A stretch of 64,000 nt of DNA from Marinigracilibium pacificum (GTDB lineage Bacteria > Bacteroidota > Bacteroidia > Cytophagales > Cyclobacteriaceae): positions 1 to 64,000 of the forward strand of contig NZ_JABBNU010000008.1 in assembly GCF_012926615.1 (NCBI RefSeq). Reading direction: 5' to 3'. Below the pieces are notes generated by a model that saw nothing but the letters and a program-made list of their open reading frames with translations, had not been told where the DNA came from and did no database searches. This document shows, piece after piece, positions 8,959-19,200 of this stretch (positions are counted from its first letter, which is position 1; every line of letters begins with the position of its first letter). The position numbers and the translations under genes are program-made.

Positions 8959-9378
8959 TTACTCTCCAAAATACTCAACATAATTCTTATGTGTTTCGAA
9001 AAGTGTAAGTTTATGAAGAGCACAATCTTTCCCCATTGTTTGAATTTCTGGCTCAAGAATTTTCCAAATCTCTACAATCAGATTTTCACAACTTGGTAGC
9101 TTACCCTTCATAAACTCAACATCCAAATTAAGGTTTTTATGATCGATTTTTTCGATAACTTCCTCATTCACCAGGTCACCCAACTTTTTCATATCAACTA
9201 CAAAACCCGTATCTTCATCGGGAGTACCTTTAACCGTAACGATTAATTCAAAATTATGGCCATGCCAATTAGAGTTTGCACAAGGACCAAAAACTTCCTT
9301 ATTCTTTTCCTCAGTCCAGCTATCGTTATATAGCTTATGAGCGGCATTGAAATGCTCTTTTCTATTAACGTATATCAT
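8959..9378 (-). CDS. queD: 6-carboxytetrahydropterin synthase (QueD)
   Basis: Converts 7,8-dihydroneopterin triphosphate to 6-carboxy-tetrahydropterin, the second step towards preQ0 and queuosine. The 139-aa protein has zinc-binding His14, His39 and His41 (WHGHN) and the catalytic Cys33 in GPCANSN, which favours the QueD function over true PTPS. It is upstream of lpxB with a 16-base gap. The next enzyme of the pathway, queE, is in the window at 36107-36745 in another operon. A -7 box (TATATTTG) lies 19 bases before its start. Confidence 0.9.
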   Translation of the reverse strand: MIYVNRKEHFNAAHKLYNDSWTEEKNKEVFGPCANSNWHGHNFELIVTVKGTPDEDTGFVVDMKKLGDLVNEEVIEKIDHKNLNLDVEFMKGKLPSCENLIVEIWKILEPEIQTMGKDCALHKLTLFETHKNYVEYFGE

Positions 9379-9396
9379 CTCATTCTAATTATTGTG

Positions 9397-9404
9397 CAAA
9401 TATA
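9397..9404 (-). promoter_or_regulatory. Candidate -7 box for queD-lpxB
   Basis: TATATTTG on the minus strand matches TAnnTTTG, 18 bases before the queD ATG. It faces the equal box at 9449-9456 on the other strand. No TTG stands at the ideal distance, so support is partial. Confidence 0.45.
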
Positions 9405-9448
9405 GGAAAAGATAAGCCAATGACTTCCATACAAATAACTCAATGACT

Positions 9449-9456
9449 TATATTTG
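9449..9456 (+). promoter_or_regulatory. Candidate -7 box for the gene at 9466
   Basis: TATATTTG on the plus strand matches TAnnTTTG and ends nine bases before the ATG at 9466. Transcription would begin at about 9462, giving a nearly leaderless mRNA. The -33 TTG is missing at the expected distance. Confidence 0.4.
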
Positions 9457-9465
9457 TTTCTCATT

Positions 9466-9870
9466 ATGATATTTATTAATCACAATAAAGAACCAATATC
9501 CACTCAAATTATTGAATACCTAAATAAAATAGGTTTTAATAATCTATTAATTATTGATGAAGATGAATCAGTCAGTCAAGAACTTATTTATGAATTAGCT
9601 ACTAAACCAGAGGACATTAATAACGTCATGTCTAAGTATCAGTGGGAAAGTGAACTATTTATATTTATAGAACCATCAAAAATTAGCTTTAAAGAAATTA
9701 TTGGTCAGTGTTTCAAATATCAAATTCCTCTAATAGCAATCAATTCTTCATTTAATGTAAATGCTTCTGAAACACAGCTTCCCTTTTTCTATAAACACAT
9801 TTCAATACCCGACAATACACTTAACTCTTCAGATCAACAGACATTACTAAATATTTTGGAAATGATATAA
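9466..9870 (+). CDS. Hypothetical cytoplasmic protein
   Basis: A 134-aa protein that I do not recognise. I start it at the ATG at 9466; a TTG four codons earlier also keeps the frame open. It has no signal peptide or membrane segment. The N-terminal strand MIFINHN, a helix, and the strand LLIIDED followed by further alternating hydrophobic strands (LFIFIEP, PLIAINS) suggest a small Rossmann-like alpha/beta fold, but no catalytic motif stands out. It is a single-gene unit between the divergent queD promoter and a terminator that it shares with the protease gene. Confidence 0.7.
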   Translation: MIFINHNKEPISTQIIEYLNKIGFNNLLIIDEDESVSQELIYELATKPEDINNVMSKYQWESELFIFIEPSKISFKEIIGQCFKYQIPLIAINSSFNVNASETQLPFFYKHISIPDNTLNSSDQQTLLNILEMI

Positions 9871-9900
9871 AAAAAGCCCGTTCTATTGAACAGGCTTTCA
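9871..9900. terminator. Bidirectional terminator
   Basis: AAAGCCcGTTC (9873-9883) pairs with GAACaGGCTTT (9888-9898) around TATT. A-rich and T-rich flanks serve both strands. It lies between the convergent gene at 9466 and the protease gene at 9918. Confidence 0.8.
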
Positions 9901-9917
9901 TTTATAATTAATAAATC

Positions 9918-12900
9918 TTAATATTTCACAATCTTTATTCTATGCGATTTTTCTGGTGTCTGTACTTCAACTATATATAAGCCAGGAGTCCAGTTAGCTC
10001 CATCTATTTCTAGTTGCCTATCAGAAATTGATATATCTTTCATTAACCTTCCTTGAATATTGATAACTCTAAGACTTTCAACTTCCAGAGGTAGATTAAT
10101 TATTTTCCATCTACCTGAAGCACTTGGGTTAGGATAAACCACAATAGCCTCTTCATTCAAATCATCCCCAACAGATGTAATAATCAAAGGTCTTGTACTT
10201 ATATCCTGACAGCCATTTTCGCCAGTAACAGTAAGAGTTACATTAAAATCTCCATAATTTTCATAAACATGTTCAGGATTTTGATTTACTGAAGTTACAC
10301 CATCTCCAAAACTCCAAAACCAAGCAACAGCATCAGTACTTTGGTCTGTGAACAAAATCGACTCCTTATCGAAAATTGAAGATTCATCAGTACTTGCACT
10401 AAATAAACTTGTTGGCTTAGCTTTTAATGTTATTTCAGTTTGACCTTGAATATTATTACACCCAAATTGATTATTAGTTACAGTTACTGTATAAACACCA
10501 GCATCCTTTACAGTAATTATTCTTTCAGTTTCACCTGTAGACCAAAGATACTGGTTTCCATCCTGAACCGATAAAACAATAGAATCACCATCACAAATCG
10601 CTGATGAGCCTTTAGAAAGCCTAATTTCTGGATTGGCAATTACATTTACAACGGCTGGAGTTCTCACACTTTCGAATGAGTTTGTAGCATTTGACACATA
10701 TAAAATAGTATCGCTTTTAACATTTGACAAGGTAATTTGACTATTATTAGTCAATACAGGTTCGCCACCGGTAAAGTCTTTATACCAATTATACTTAGAT
10801 GCTCCTGTAGCTTTAATAGTAACATTAGATCCATAGCAAATATTAAGAGTATCAACACTCGGTTTATTTGCCTTCAAGGTCTGATTATATTTAGAATATG
10901 CTATTTCTGCAGATTCAACCAATTCAGACAGTTGATCACCTGCTATTAGAGCAAAAGCGACTTTTGTAGACTCACCTGCATTTATAGCTAGCGGACCAAT
11001 CGAAACTGTATGAGAAACATCATTACCATCTTCCTGTATACCTGCTCTTGGCTTACCAATACCAGATGTCATTGACTCAATTTTCTCTTCATCAGTATAA
11101 CCATCATATACTCCCCATGGGTTATCTGGGATATCAGAATCATTATCAATTGCCCAATAATTAAAGTCCCCTACCAATGTTTGTATACCAACATAAATAC
11201 TGTCTGATTCTTTTAAATTATGAACAAACCCTAAATTAATATTGCCATTAGAATAGTATCCAGCTCTATCCGGAGGCCCTACTAATTGAGAAATATCCCA
11301 ATCAGCGAATAATCCAACATAAAGATCATTCATATCTGAACCAGATTGATTCTCTATTTCATATTCGACAATGATATATTTATCATCTGGCTCTTCACCC
11401 CAAACCATAGAGCGGTAATTCACTAATACATTTAATGGATTATCAGATTTAGAATCATCAAATGATCCGAATGCTTCTTCAGTTGAAAACTCACCTGGTA
11501 CAATATTTTTAATTCTGTCAACTGGTTTAAAATCATCATCTGTATTTACTCCTTCTCCCCTAATATTATTTGAAAGTTTTCCACCTGAAGTCATTAAAAG
11601 TCCCATTTCAAATAATAAATTCCTATCATTATATAAAAAGCCAATCCCCTCTTCCGCATTAGTTAATGCATCATTAAACCCAATTCTTCCTTCTCCGGTT
11701 ATGGTAGAGGAAACCAAGTTCCTTTGGATGTTTATGTAAGTAGGGTTTAATAATAACGTGATATATTGATAGTCTTCATATGCTCCATCCGAGAATGAAA
11801 TCTTAAAAGGCACCTCTAAATCATTTGGAATATTTGCGGCAATTTTAATTCGGAATGGATTATCAATTGTGTTTAATTGAGTAGTACTATCAATTACACC
11901 AGGGAAAATTTCTGAATTTAAAATTTCAACAAAAGGTGAAACTGTAGAAATTGTCACTTTTGTAGCATTTGATGTTTTCCACAGGGTATTACTTAAAATT
12001 CCATAAGCTACTGCCGTATCACCTGCACTTGCAACTTGTCCGGTCCGTTCGTTCCTAATTTTCACATCATCAAAAGATAGCGAAGGTGTTTGAATAGTTA
12101 GAGCTTTAAAAACATCTAACCGTCCATACCCAAGCCTATCTCGATATTTGGACTCAACATTATTATAAATTGAAGGGTCAGCCGAAATTCTTAAAAGATC
12201 TAGAATTTGTTTTGGAGATAAGTCAGGATATTTACCCTTTACTAGTGCAGCAGCACCTGCTACAATCGGTGATGAAAAACTTGTCCCGTCTGTATATGTA
12301 TATGAATTATTATAATTAGTAGTATAAATTCTTGAACCTGGAGCTATAATATCAACATAATACCCATAATTTGAGAATGAAGACACTTTATCTTCGCTAT
12401 CTGAAGATGCTACAGCAAAAACCCCATCATATGCAGCTGGATATTCATTACTGTTCAAACCACTGTTACCCGCAGCGGCAATAAAAATAACTCCATTTTC
12501 GATACCATAATCAATAACTGACTGCCATATATCACTACGGCTTGTAGTACCAAAAGACATATTCACAATATCAGCACCTTGTTCAATCATATATAATACT
12601 CCAGCCAAAGTGAAGTATACACTACGGTCGTTTTGAGCCTGATTATCAAATGAGTGCTTAGTAATCAATAAACTTGCATTATAACCTACTCCGGCAATAC
12701 CTAAATTATTGTTTGTTGCAGCTGCAGCTACACCAGAAACAAGGTTACCATGGTTTGTCCCAGGTACATTTTTTAAAACCCCAACGCCTGGATCCCCTGC
12801 ATAATTAAGATTAGTTGTATCAGGCCCTGCAAAATCCCATCCTTGATAATTATCTATATAGCCATCGTTATCATCATCAATATTATTATTTGGAATTTCA

Positions 12901-13379
12901 TCATCATTAATAGCTAATTTTGATACCAAATCATCATGATTCAAATCTATTCCACTATCAACAATTCCTATGACAACATTCGCATTCGACTTAGAAATAT
13001 CCCATGCTTCAAATGCATTTATTAATTCTAAATAATACTGATTCCCAATAGATATATCATTAGGAGTTTCATATGTTTGATGAATAATATCCTTCTCGGC
13101 AAACTCTATCCTACCATCTGATTTAAGTGAGTTTAAAAAGGTTTTTTCAGAAATACCTTTTGGTTTAGTAACAAAATAAATTTCGTCAACAATGGTAGGC
13201 TTATTTCTAGCCTTAGCATTTATTATGCTCCTCGCTGAGTGAAACGAATAGCTTTCAGGAAAACTAACAGACAGCTCCTCTGTGGAGACAAAATCCCTAG
13301 TTTTTATTACATATCTTGTTTGAGCTTGTAATTGACCTAATCCAAAAAGCAAAACAATAAAAAGTATAAATTTTCTCAT
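9918..13379 (-). CDS. Secreted subtilisin-like serine protease (S8) with PKD domain and T9SS sorting tail
   Basis: An 1153-aa exported peptidase. A signal peptide covers about residues 1-19, then a propeptide-like region. The S8 domain (about 133-400) has the triad Asp141 (IVDSGID), His210 (TNHGNLVSG) and Ser367 (GTSFSSP), plus the oxyanion Asn305 (AAAGNSG). An Asp-rich loop near 164-176 (NNNIDDDNDG) looks calcium-binding. A long beta-rich middle, two Ig-like segments (about 835-985), a PKD domain (about 990-1060, with WSFGDG) and a C-terminal T9SS type A sorting domain starting at VYPNP follow. It is thus expected at the cell surface or outside. It is its own unit, downstream of and on the same strand as the SusC/D series. 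A peptide-generating role for those transporters is inference. Confidence 0.93.
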   Translation of the reverse strand: MRKFILFIVLLFGLGQLQAQTRYVIKTRDFVSTEELSVSFPESYSFHSARSIINAKARNKPTIVDEIYFVTKPKGISEKTFLNSLKSDGRIEFAEKDIIHQTYETPNDISIGNQYYLELINAFEAWDISKSNANVVIGIVDSGIDLNHDDLVSKLAINDDEIPNNNIDDDNDGYIDNYQGWDFAGPDTTNLNYAGDPGVGVLKNVPGTNHGNLVSGVAAAATNNNLGIAGVGYNASLLITKHSFDNQAQNDRSVYFTLAGVLYMIEQGADIVNMSFGTTSRSDIWQSVIDYGIENGVIFIAAAGNSGLNSNEYPAAYDGVFAVASSDSEDKVSSFSNYGYYVDIIAPGSRIYTTNYNNSYTYTDGTSFSSPIVAGAAALVKGKYPDLSPKQILDLLRISADPSIYNNVESKYRDRLGYGRLDVFKALTIQTPSLSFDDVKIRNERTGQVASAGDTAVAYGILSNTLWKTSNATKVTISTVSPFVEILNSEIFPGVIDSTTQLNTIDNPFRIKIAANIPNDLEVPFKISFSDGAYEDYQYITLLLNPTYINIQRNLVSSTITGEGRIGFNDALTNAEEGIGFLYNDRNLLFEMGLLMTSGGKLSNNIRGEGVNTDDDFKPVDRIKNIVPGEFSTEEAFGSFDDSKSDNPLNVLVNYRSMVWGEEPDDKYIIVEYEIENQSGSDMNDLYVGLFADWDISQLVGPPDRAGYYSNGNINLGFVHNLKESDSIYVGIQTLVGDFNYWAIDNDSDIPDNPWGVYDGYTDEEKIESMTSGIGKPRAGIQEDGNDVSHTVSIGPLAINAGESTKVAFALIAGDQLSELVESAEIAYSKYNQTLKANKPSVDTLNICYGSNVTIKATGASKYNWYKDFTGGEPVLTNNSQITLSNVKSDTILYVSNATNSFESVRTPAVVNVIANPEIRLSKGSSAICDGDSIVLSVQDGNQYLWSTGETERIITVKDAGVYTVTVTNNQFGCNNIQGQTEITLKAKPTSLFSASTDESSIFDKESILFTDQSTDAVAWFWSFGDGVTSVNQNPEHVYENYGDFNVTLTVTGENGCQDISTRPLIITSVGDDLNEEAIVVYPNPSASGRWKIINLPLEVESLRVINIQGRLMKDISISDRQLEIDGANWTPGLYIVEVQTPEKSHRIKIVKY

Positions 13380-13554
13380 ATAAATAGTATTGAGTGTCCT
13401 TTTAAAAATAAATAAGGGAGCTGATTTTATTCCCCATTATAAAAGCGTCACTAAAATAATTAATTTACCAGACAGTTCTTACATCATAAAACAAATTAAT
13501 ATATATTAAATAAAAGATAATGTGTTAAAGGCGATAAACAGACTTAATCACATA

Positions 13555-13583
13555 AGAAAAGGCCACAATATTTTTGTGGCCTT
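13555..13583 (-). terminator. Terminator of SusC1-SusD1-lipoprotein operon
   Basis: AAGGCCACAA (13559-13568) and TTGTGGCCTT (13574-13583) form a perfect 10-bp stem. On the minus strand a T-rich run (complement of 13551-13560) follows. It closes the operon that begins at 19386. Confidence 0.85.
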
Positions 13584-13608
13584 AACTTTTATATTGAACA
13601 AATAATAA

Positions 13609-14826
13609 TCAAGGAATATTTGATCTATAAGAAATATCAACTGTCGAATTTGTTATAGGATCATAGCCTGAATCAACAACCTCAGCATTTAAGCTAACAG
13701 CATCAATTGAGATTAAAACAAATTGATTTTCTCCTGTTAAATCAGATAGCTTCAATATTATATATCCTCCTAAAGAAGCTTTATCAGTTAAATTTGAGAT
13801 TGCCATAGAAGAAGGAGTCCCAGCATTAAAAGCATCCCTAACAGACTCATACCCAGAAAATTCTTCAGTAGGGTTAGGGATTACCCAAGTAACACCAGTA
13901 CCCATTTCTAACACTAACTCCCCTCCAATTATACCAAGACTAATATCTTCTGTATTTTCAGAATCAGGAATCAAAGAATCTTCGCTAAAATCAAACTTAT
14001 TATTCTCGGTATCAAGAATAGCAGGCTCTGTGTCGGTTGATGGAGTCACCACAAATTCATCAGGCAGTAATCTAAATACACCTTCAGTTGAAAGTGGAAC
14101 CTCTATTGCCAAGATATCAGTTGTTAAAGTATCAGATAAGCCATCTGTAGATACAGCTACAATTGCTACGGTAAAAGCCTCGCCAACGCCTAAATCACCT
14201 TCTGAAGGAAAAGTAAGAGTCTGAGACTTTCCAGAAAAATCAGTAACTCCACCAGCATCAACGGTAGCCACTGGTGAAGTTTGAAAATCTGCCCCTCCAT
14301 ACTTTGTAAAAAACTCAACTCTATCGATGCCTTTATTTTTTGTCTTAACATTATACTCAACATCCACATCACTCCCAAAAGTTGAAAGTCCTGGTGTTCC
14401 GGAATCAAAAGAAATTGGATTTGCAATAGACAAACCAAAATCTCTAAATGCAGATTCTCCTCCTGCAGTGGCAGTTGTTCTTAAAACTACTGTTCCACCA
14501 GCTTCTTCCAAGCTATCTACAGAAACAGATCCAAGGATACTGCTCCAAGGCTCATTTATTTCAAAAGCCCCTGATGACTCGGTAATTGAATAGGTATGCA
14601 TTTCACCACTAATCCATGATTGAACCGTTACAGATTCTGCTCCTGTGGCTTCAACAGGTATAATAACCTGATCTAAAGTAGTAAAAGTACCATTATACGA
14701 AGGAAAATCATCCCCAAAAGTAATGGGTACAACTGCTTTAGAAAATTTCAGCAATTCATCATCTTCGTCACAGCTAATAAACACTGCAAAGATTCCCAAT
14801 AAAAATATTTTTATATAACTTTTCAT
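13609..14826 (-). CDS. Surface lipoprotein in SusE-like position
   Basis: A 405-aa lipoprotein: signal peptide, then lipobox ending in Cys19 followed by Asp-Glu-Asp-Asp-Glu, an acidic stretch like the export signal that sends Bacteroidota lipoproteins to the cell surface. I use the ATG at 14826, which gives a proper signal peptide and 22 bases after the SusD gene. The longer open frame to 14895 would overlap SusD. The rest is beta-rich, with Ig-like repeats and no enzyme motif. As third gene after SusC and SusD it occupies the place of SusE/F-type surface binding proteins, so substrate binding is likely, but the sequence family is not recognised. Confidence 0.75.
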   Translation of the reverse strand: MKSYIKIFLLGIFAVFISCDEDDELLKFSKAVVPITFGDDFPSYNGTFTTLDQVIIPVEATGAESVTVQSWISGEMHTYSITESSGAFEINEPWSSILGSVSVDSLEEAGGTVVLRTTATAGGESAFRDFGLSIANPISFDSGTPGLSTFGSDVDVEYNVKTKNKGIDRVEFFTKYGGADFQTSPVATVDAGGVTDFSGKSQTLTFPSEGDLGVGEAFTVAIVAVSTDGLSDTLTTDILAIEVPLSTEGVFRLLPDEFVVTPSTDTEPAILDTENNKFDFSEDSLIPDSENTEDISLGIIGGELVLEMGTGVTWVIPNPTEEFSGYESVRDAFNAGTPSSMAISNLTDKASLGGYIILKLSDLTGENQFVLISIDAVSLNAEVVDSGYDPITNSTVDISYRSNIP

Positions 14827-14848
14827 AAATTCATAGGTCAAGGTTAAA

Positions 14849-16222
14849 TTAATCAAATACAGGTGGATTAACATTAAGGACCTCTTCACCTCCAACCAGG
14901 AATCCTTGTCTTTCTGAAGCAGTTGTTAAATTCTCTTCATTAAATAAGAACTCACTTTCCGGATAAATAAACCTTAATGGAATTGTATTCACATCATCTC
15001 CTGAATAAAAATCAGCCTGAGCATCACTTGGAATTTCTAAGGTTGGAAAACCTGTTCTTCTAAAATCATTCCAAGCAACTCTTGTATTTGGATATACTGC
15101 CTTGTACTTCTCATTCATGACTCCCTCCAAAGTTGGAGCAGATATACTTAAATTATATACAATTATATCCTCTTCAGGCACCCCGATCTCCTCCATATTT
15201 GCTCTTACAGCTTGTTGGACCATCATTGTTACATCCTCGCCATTACGAGCAGCTATTTCTGCTTTCATAAACAACACTTCAGCGTAAGTTATTAATGGCA
15301 AAGGAGATGCTTGACTTGCCCAATATCCTCCTACAAAATCATCATCAGGAGTAATATATTCGGCTCTGGGATCTCTGTCTAATCGACTAATGAAATTCGG
15401 GTGTGCCGCCATTGTCCCTGGTCTTTCAAAGGCTCCAAAAGAATATAATGGATTTCCACTTGTCAATGAACTAGCAAAAGGATAAAGAGCTGATCCACTA
15501 TTACTTGTGATAGCATTATCTAATGCTGCACTTGCGGCTGTATAATTTCCTTCTGTAAGAAGATATCTGGCTTTCAGACTATAAGCTGTAGCTATCCAAC
15601 TATCCGGATCACCACCAAACACTACATCATCACCACCAGGCTGAATATCTCCGCCGTCAGAGGATAACTCTGTTATAGCTTCATCTAATAATGTTTGTAT
15701 AGAAGTAAATATTTGTTCCTGAGTATCATAAATAGGACGAATATTTCCTTCATCGCCTTTAAACGCCTCCGAATATGGAATATCACCAAACATCGTAGTT
15801 AACATACCTAATGCTTCTGCCATATATATTTTAGCAATTCCAGAATAATATGGTGCATTTAATGCTCCCTCACCATTTGTTCTTTCTATAATGAAGTTCA
15901 GATCCTTCATGCCTCCACCATACATACCAAACTGCCAAAAGTTATCTAAAGCATTTCTAGGTATTAGATATTGACTGTACTGTTGCTGTTGAGCTTCCAG
16001 ACCTAAGAAGTATTGCATTACAATCCCTGGGTTTCTAGCACCTAATGCGCCACTATTAAAAGCCATATGTGCACTACCAGAAGGTAAAATCAGACTTAAT
16101 TCTGTTAGCTGATCTTCTGATAAGTTTCCTGGATCTATATTTGTCTCTGCCAAATCACAAGAGGAGGCAAAAACGAAAAAGATTCCAACGAGTATATATG
16201 AAATTTCTTTATTTATTCTCAT
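14849..16222 (-). CDS. SusD/RagB-like outer-membrane lipoprotein (SusD-like_2 type), pair 1
   Basis: A 457-aa lipoprotein (lipid anchor at Cys22) that caps the SusC barrel and binds the nutrient. It belongs to the SusD-like_2 group: a TPR-rich helical core, the segment LITYAEVLFMKAE near residue 310, and the C-terminal pattern PLRFIYPESE. The start ATG lies 11 bases after the SusC1 stop, so they form one operon with the lipoprotein gene downstream. It is more like SusD3 (29204) than SusD2 (19681). The substrate cannot be told from the sequence. Confidence 0.93.
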   Translation of the reverse strand: MRINKEISYILVGIFFVFASSCDLAETNIDPGNLSEDQLTELSLILPSGSAHMAFNSGALGARNPGIVMQYFLGLEAQQQQYSQYLIPRNALDNFWQFGMYGGGMKDLNFIIERTNGEGALNAPYYSGIAKIYMAEALGMLTTMFGDIPYSEAFKGDEGNIRPIYDTQEQIFTSIQTLLDEAITELSSDGGDIQPGGDDVVFGGDPDSWIATAYSLKARYLLTEGNYTAASAALDNAITSNSGSALYPFASSLTSGNPLYSFGAFERPGTMAAHPNFISRLDRDPRAEYITPDDDFVGGYWASQASPLPLITYAEVLFMKAEIAARNGEDVTMMVQQAVRANMEEIGVPEEDIIVYNLSISAPTLEGVMNEKYKAVYPNTRVAWNDFRRTGFPTLEIPSDAQADFYSGDDVNTIPLRFIYPESEFLFNEENLTTASERQGFLVGGEEVLNVNPPVFD

Positions 16223-16233
16223 CTCGATAATTT

Positions 16234-19200
16234 TTAGAATGTAAATCTTAATGCAATTGAATAACCTCTTGTGTTTGGGTTATTAAAATAGTCTAAACCG
16301 AAACCATTACTTGTTTGAGTAAGGTTAGTTTCCGGGTCAATGCCTGTATATGGAGTAAATAAGAGCAGGTTACGACCTGTTAAAGTGATATCCAATCCAT
16401 CAAATGGCCCTGACTCCATGACGCTTCTTGGAAATGAATAGGATAAAGAAACTTGTCTCAACCTTATCCAGGACGCATCCTGAACATTTTCCTCCCCAAG
16501 AGTACCAAAACCGTATCTTTGCCATTTATTACTTCCAATCCCTATAGCATTATTATTCAAGTCAACTTGCTGTGTATTTGTAACATAAATTGGATTACCA
16601 GCATCATCGGTTCCTGACTGGACTACACCTTCAAAAACGACATTTTGACCAGCTTCACCGCGATAATCAGCAGTTTCTTGAGTAACTCCAAAATATTCTG
16701 CTACACCATTGGTACCATTCCAAACATCTCCACCATATCTAAAATCCCAAAGGAAGCTAAAATTAAAATCCCCAAATTGGAATGAATTACTAATCCCCAT
16801 CAACCAATCAGGATTAGGATCTCCTATTATTTTGGGGTCGGCAGCTTGTAAAGGAAATCCATCAGTACCGATTATTAATTGACCATCATCCGTTCTTTGA
16901 AACCCTTGTCCAAATAAAACTCCAAATGGCTCTCCCTCTATAGCTCTGGATGAAGTACTAGTAAATCCATTTAAAAATATGTTATCTATACCTTCAGCTA
17001 ATTCTTCAACAGTGGTTTCATAAGCCGTAAAGTTCAAGCTAATATCCCAACTAAAATTATCAGACTCATAAGCAACTCCATTTAATACTAGTTCAATTCC
17101 TTCATTACTAATTAAACCTGCGTTTTGGATTCTGTTCAAATACCCTGAAGACGAAGAGATATCAACCGGAATAATCTGATCTTTTGTCTCTGAATAATAA
17201 TAAGTAACATCTAAGCCTAATCTATTATCAAAAAACTTTAAATCGGCACCAACTTCAAATGTGCTTGTTAATTCAGCTCGTAAATTATTATTGGCTAACA
17301 CCCCATTTTGTTCAAAAGCATTATTCCCTAAAAATGGGAATTGAATAACAGCATCGGCAATAAATCCATCGCCACCACCAACTGCTTGTGTAAAGTAATT
17401 TTGTGTGGCATACAATGGTGCATCATTACCAACTTGACCATAACTGGCTCTAATCTTACCATAAGAAAGGAATGAACTTTGCATATTAAAGGCTTGAGTA
17501 AAATCAAAACCTAAACTTACTGCAGGGTAAAAAAATGAATTATCTCCTTCTGGTAAAGTTGATGACCAATCATTTCTAGCTGACAAGTTTAAGAATAGAA
17601 AATTTCTAAACCCTAATTTTACATTTGCAAAAACCCCAACAAGCTCTCTTTGATTTATATTTTCGAATGAAACTACATCTGAAGCATTAGCTATATTATA
17701 AAAGCCAGGTTGACTCAATGTATTACCTATCACTGTATTAATTCGAACATTACTTTTATAATAGTTATGACCTAGTAAAGCATTAATCGAAAAGTCTCCA
17801 TCAAAATCCTTATTATAAGTTATATAGAAGTCAGAATTTAAATCCCTACTATAAATATTATCATTTCTAATCTGGCCTGGATTCCAATCTGGAACAATAT
17901 CCACTCTCCCTAATCTTCTGTCCGAATACTGATCAATACCCAATTTATAAGTAGCTTTTAAGTTATCTATTATTTCATAATCAAAACTGACAAAACCAAT
18001 TATCCTATTTACTTCATCAGTTGTATAATTCTTATTAACTACCCAAAAGGGGTTGTCATAAATACCATTACGGTAACTTCTTTGTGTTCCATCAGGGTTA
18101 GTGTAAGTTGCAGGATCATCTGCGGCATCTTGTCCAGTTTTACCGTTACCTATATCAAATGATGGGGCATTTCTAACTAACCCAAGCATGATACCTCTCA
18201 AATTAGAACCTTGTTGCATTCTAACTCCACCAGAATTCACATAGTTTGCAGAAATTGAAGCAGTGAACTTCTCTGTTAAATCTGCAGAAATATTAGATTT
18301 AAATGAATACCTCTCGAATTCTGAATTTGGAGAAATACCTTCTTGCCTTAAATATCCGGCTGAGGCATAATATCTAACATTTTCCGTCCCTCCTCGAACT
18401 GAGATATTATTATCAGAATTCAAACCCCTAATGAAGAAAGTTTCAAACGAATTATACCCATTCAAGTCAGGGTTTTCATCGATTCTTTCTCCCCAAGAGA
18501 ATCCTTCAAAAGTTTCAGGACCTCTAAAGACACCATTTCTACCCTGAGAAAACTCTCGTTGTAAATCTGGTAACTTGTTGACTTCTGTTACTTCAAAACT
18601 CGTAGAAAAGGTTATGGAAGGCTTTGTATTTTTAACACCTTTTTTTGTTGTGATAATAATCGCTCCATTTGCTGCCCTTATACCATATAATACAGTAGCT
18701 GCAGGACCTTTCAAAACACTAATAGATTCAATATCTTCAGGGTTAATATCTACAGCTCTATTTGAAGTATTGGTTCCATCAACTCCAGGACCATTATCAG
18801 CAGCGGTACCAAATTGACTATTATCAATTGGAACACCATCAACAACAAATAATGGAGAGTTATTCCCGAAGATTGAGGTATTACCTCTGATTCGTATTGA
18901 AGAGGATGAACCAGGGTCTCCGGATGAGGAATAAACATTAACACCAGCGGCCTTAGAATTCAAGGCATTTACCAAATTTGGTTCTTTTGATTTGGTTAGA
19001 TTATCTCCTTTTACCTCTTGAACCGAATAACCTAGCTCTCTTTGACTTTGCTCAATTCCTACTGCAGTTACTACTACTTCACTTAATTGTTGTACATCTT
19101 CCTGCAAAACAACATTAATTGTACTTCTAGCTCCAACAGGAATTTCTTGCGAAACATATCCAATTGAAGAAAATACCAACGTGACATCAGAAGAAGGAAT

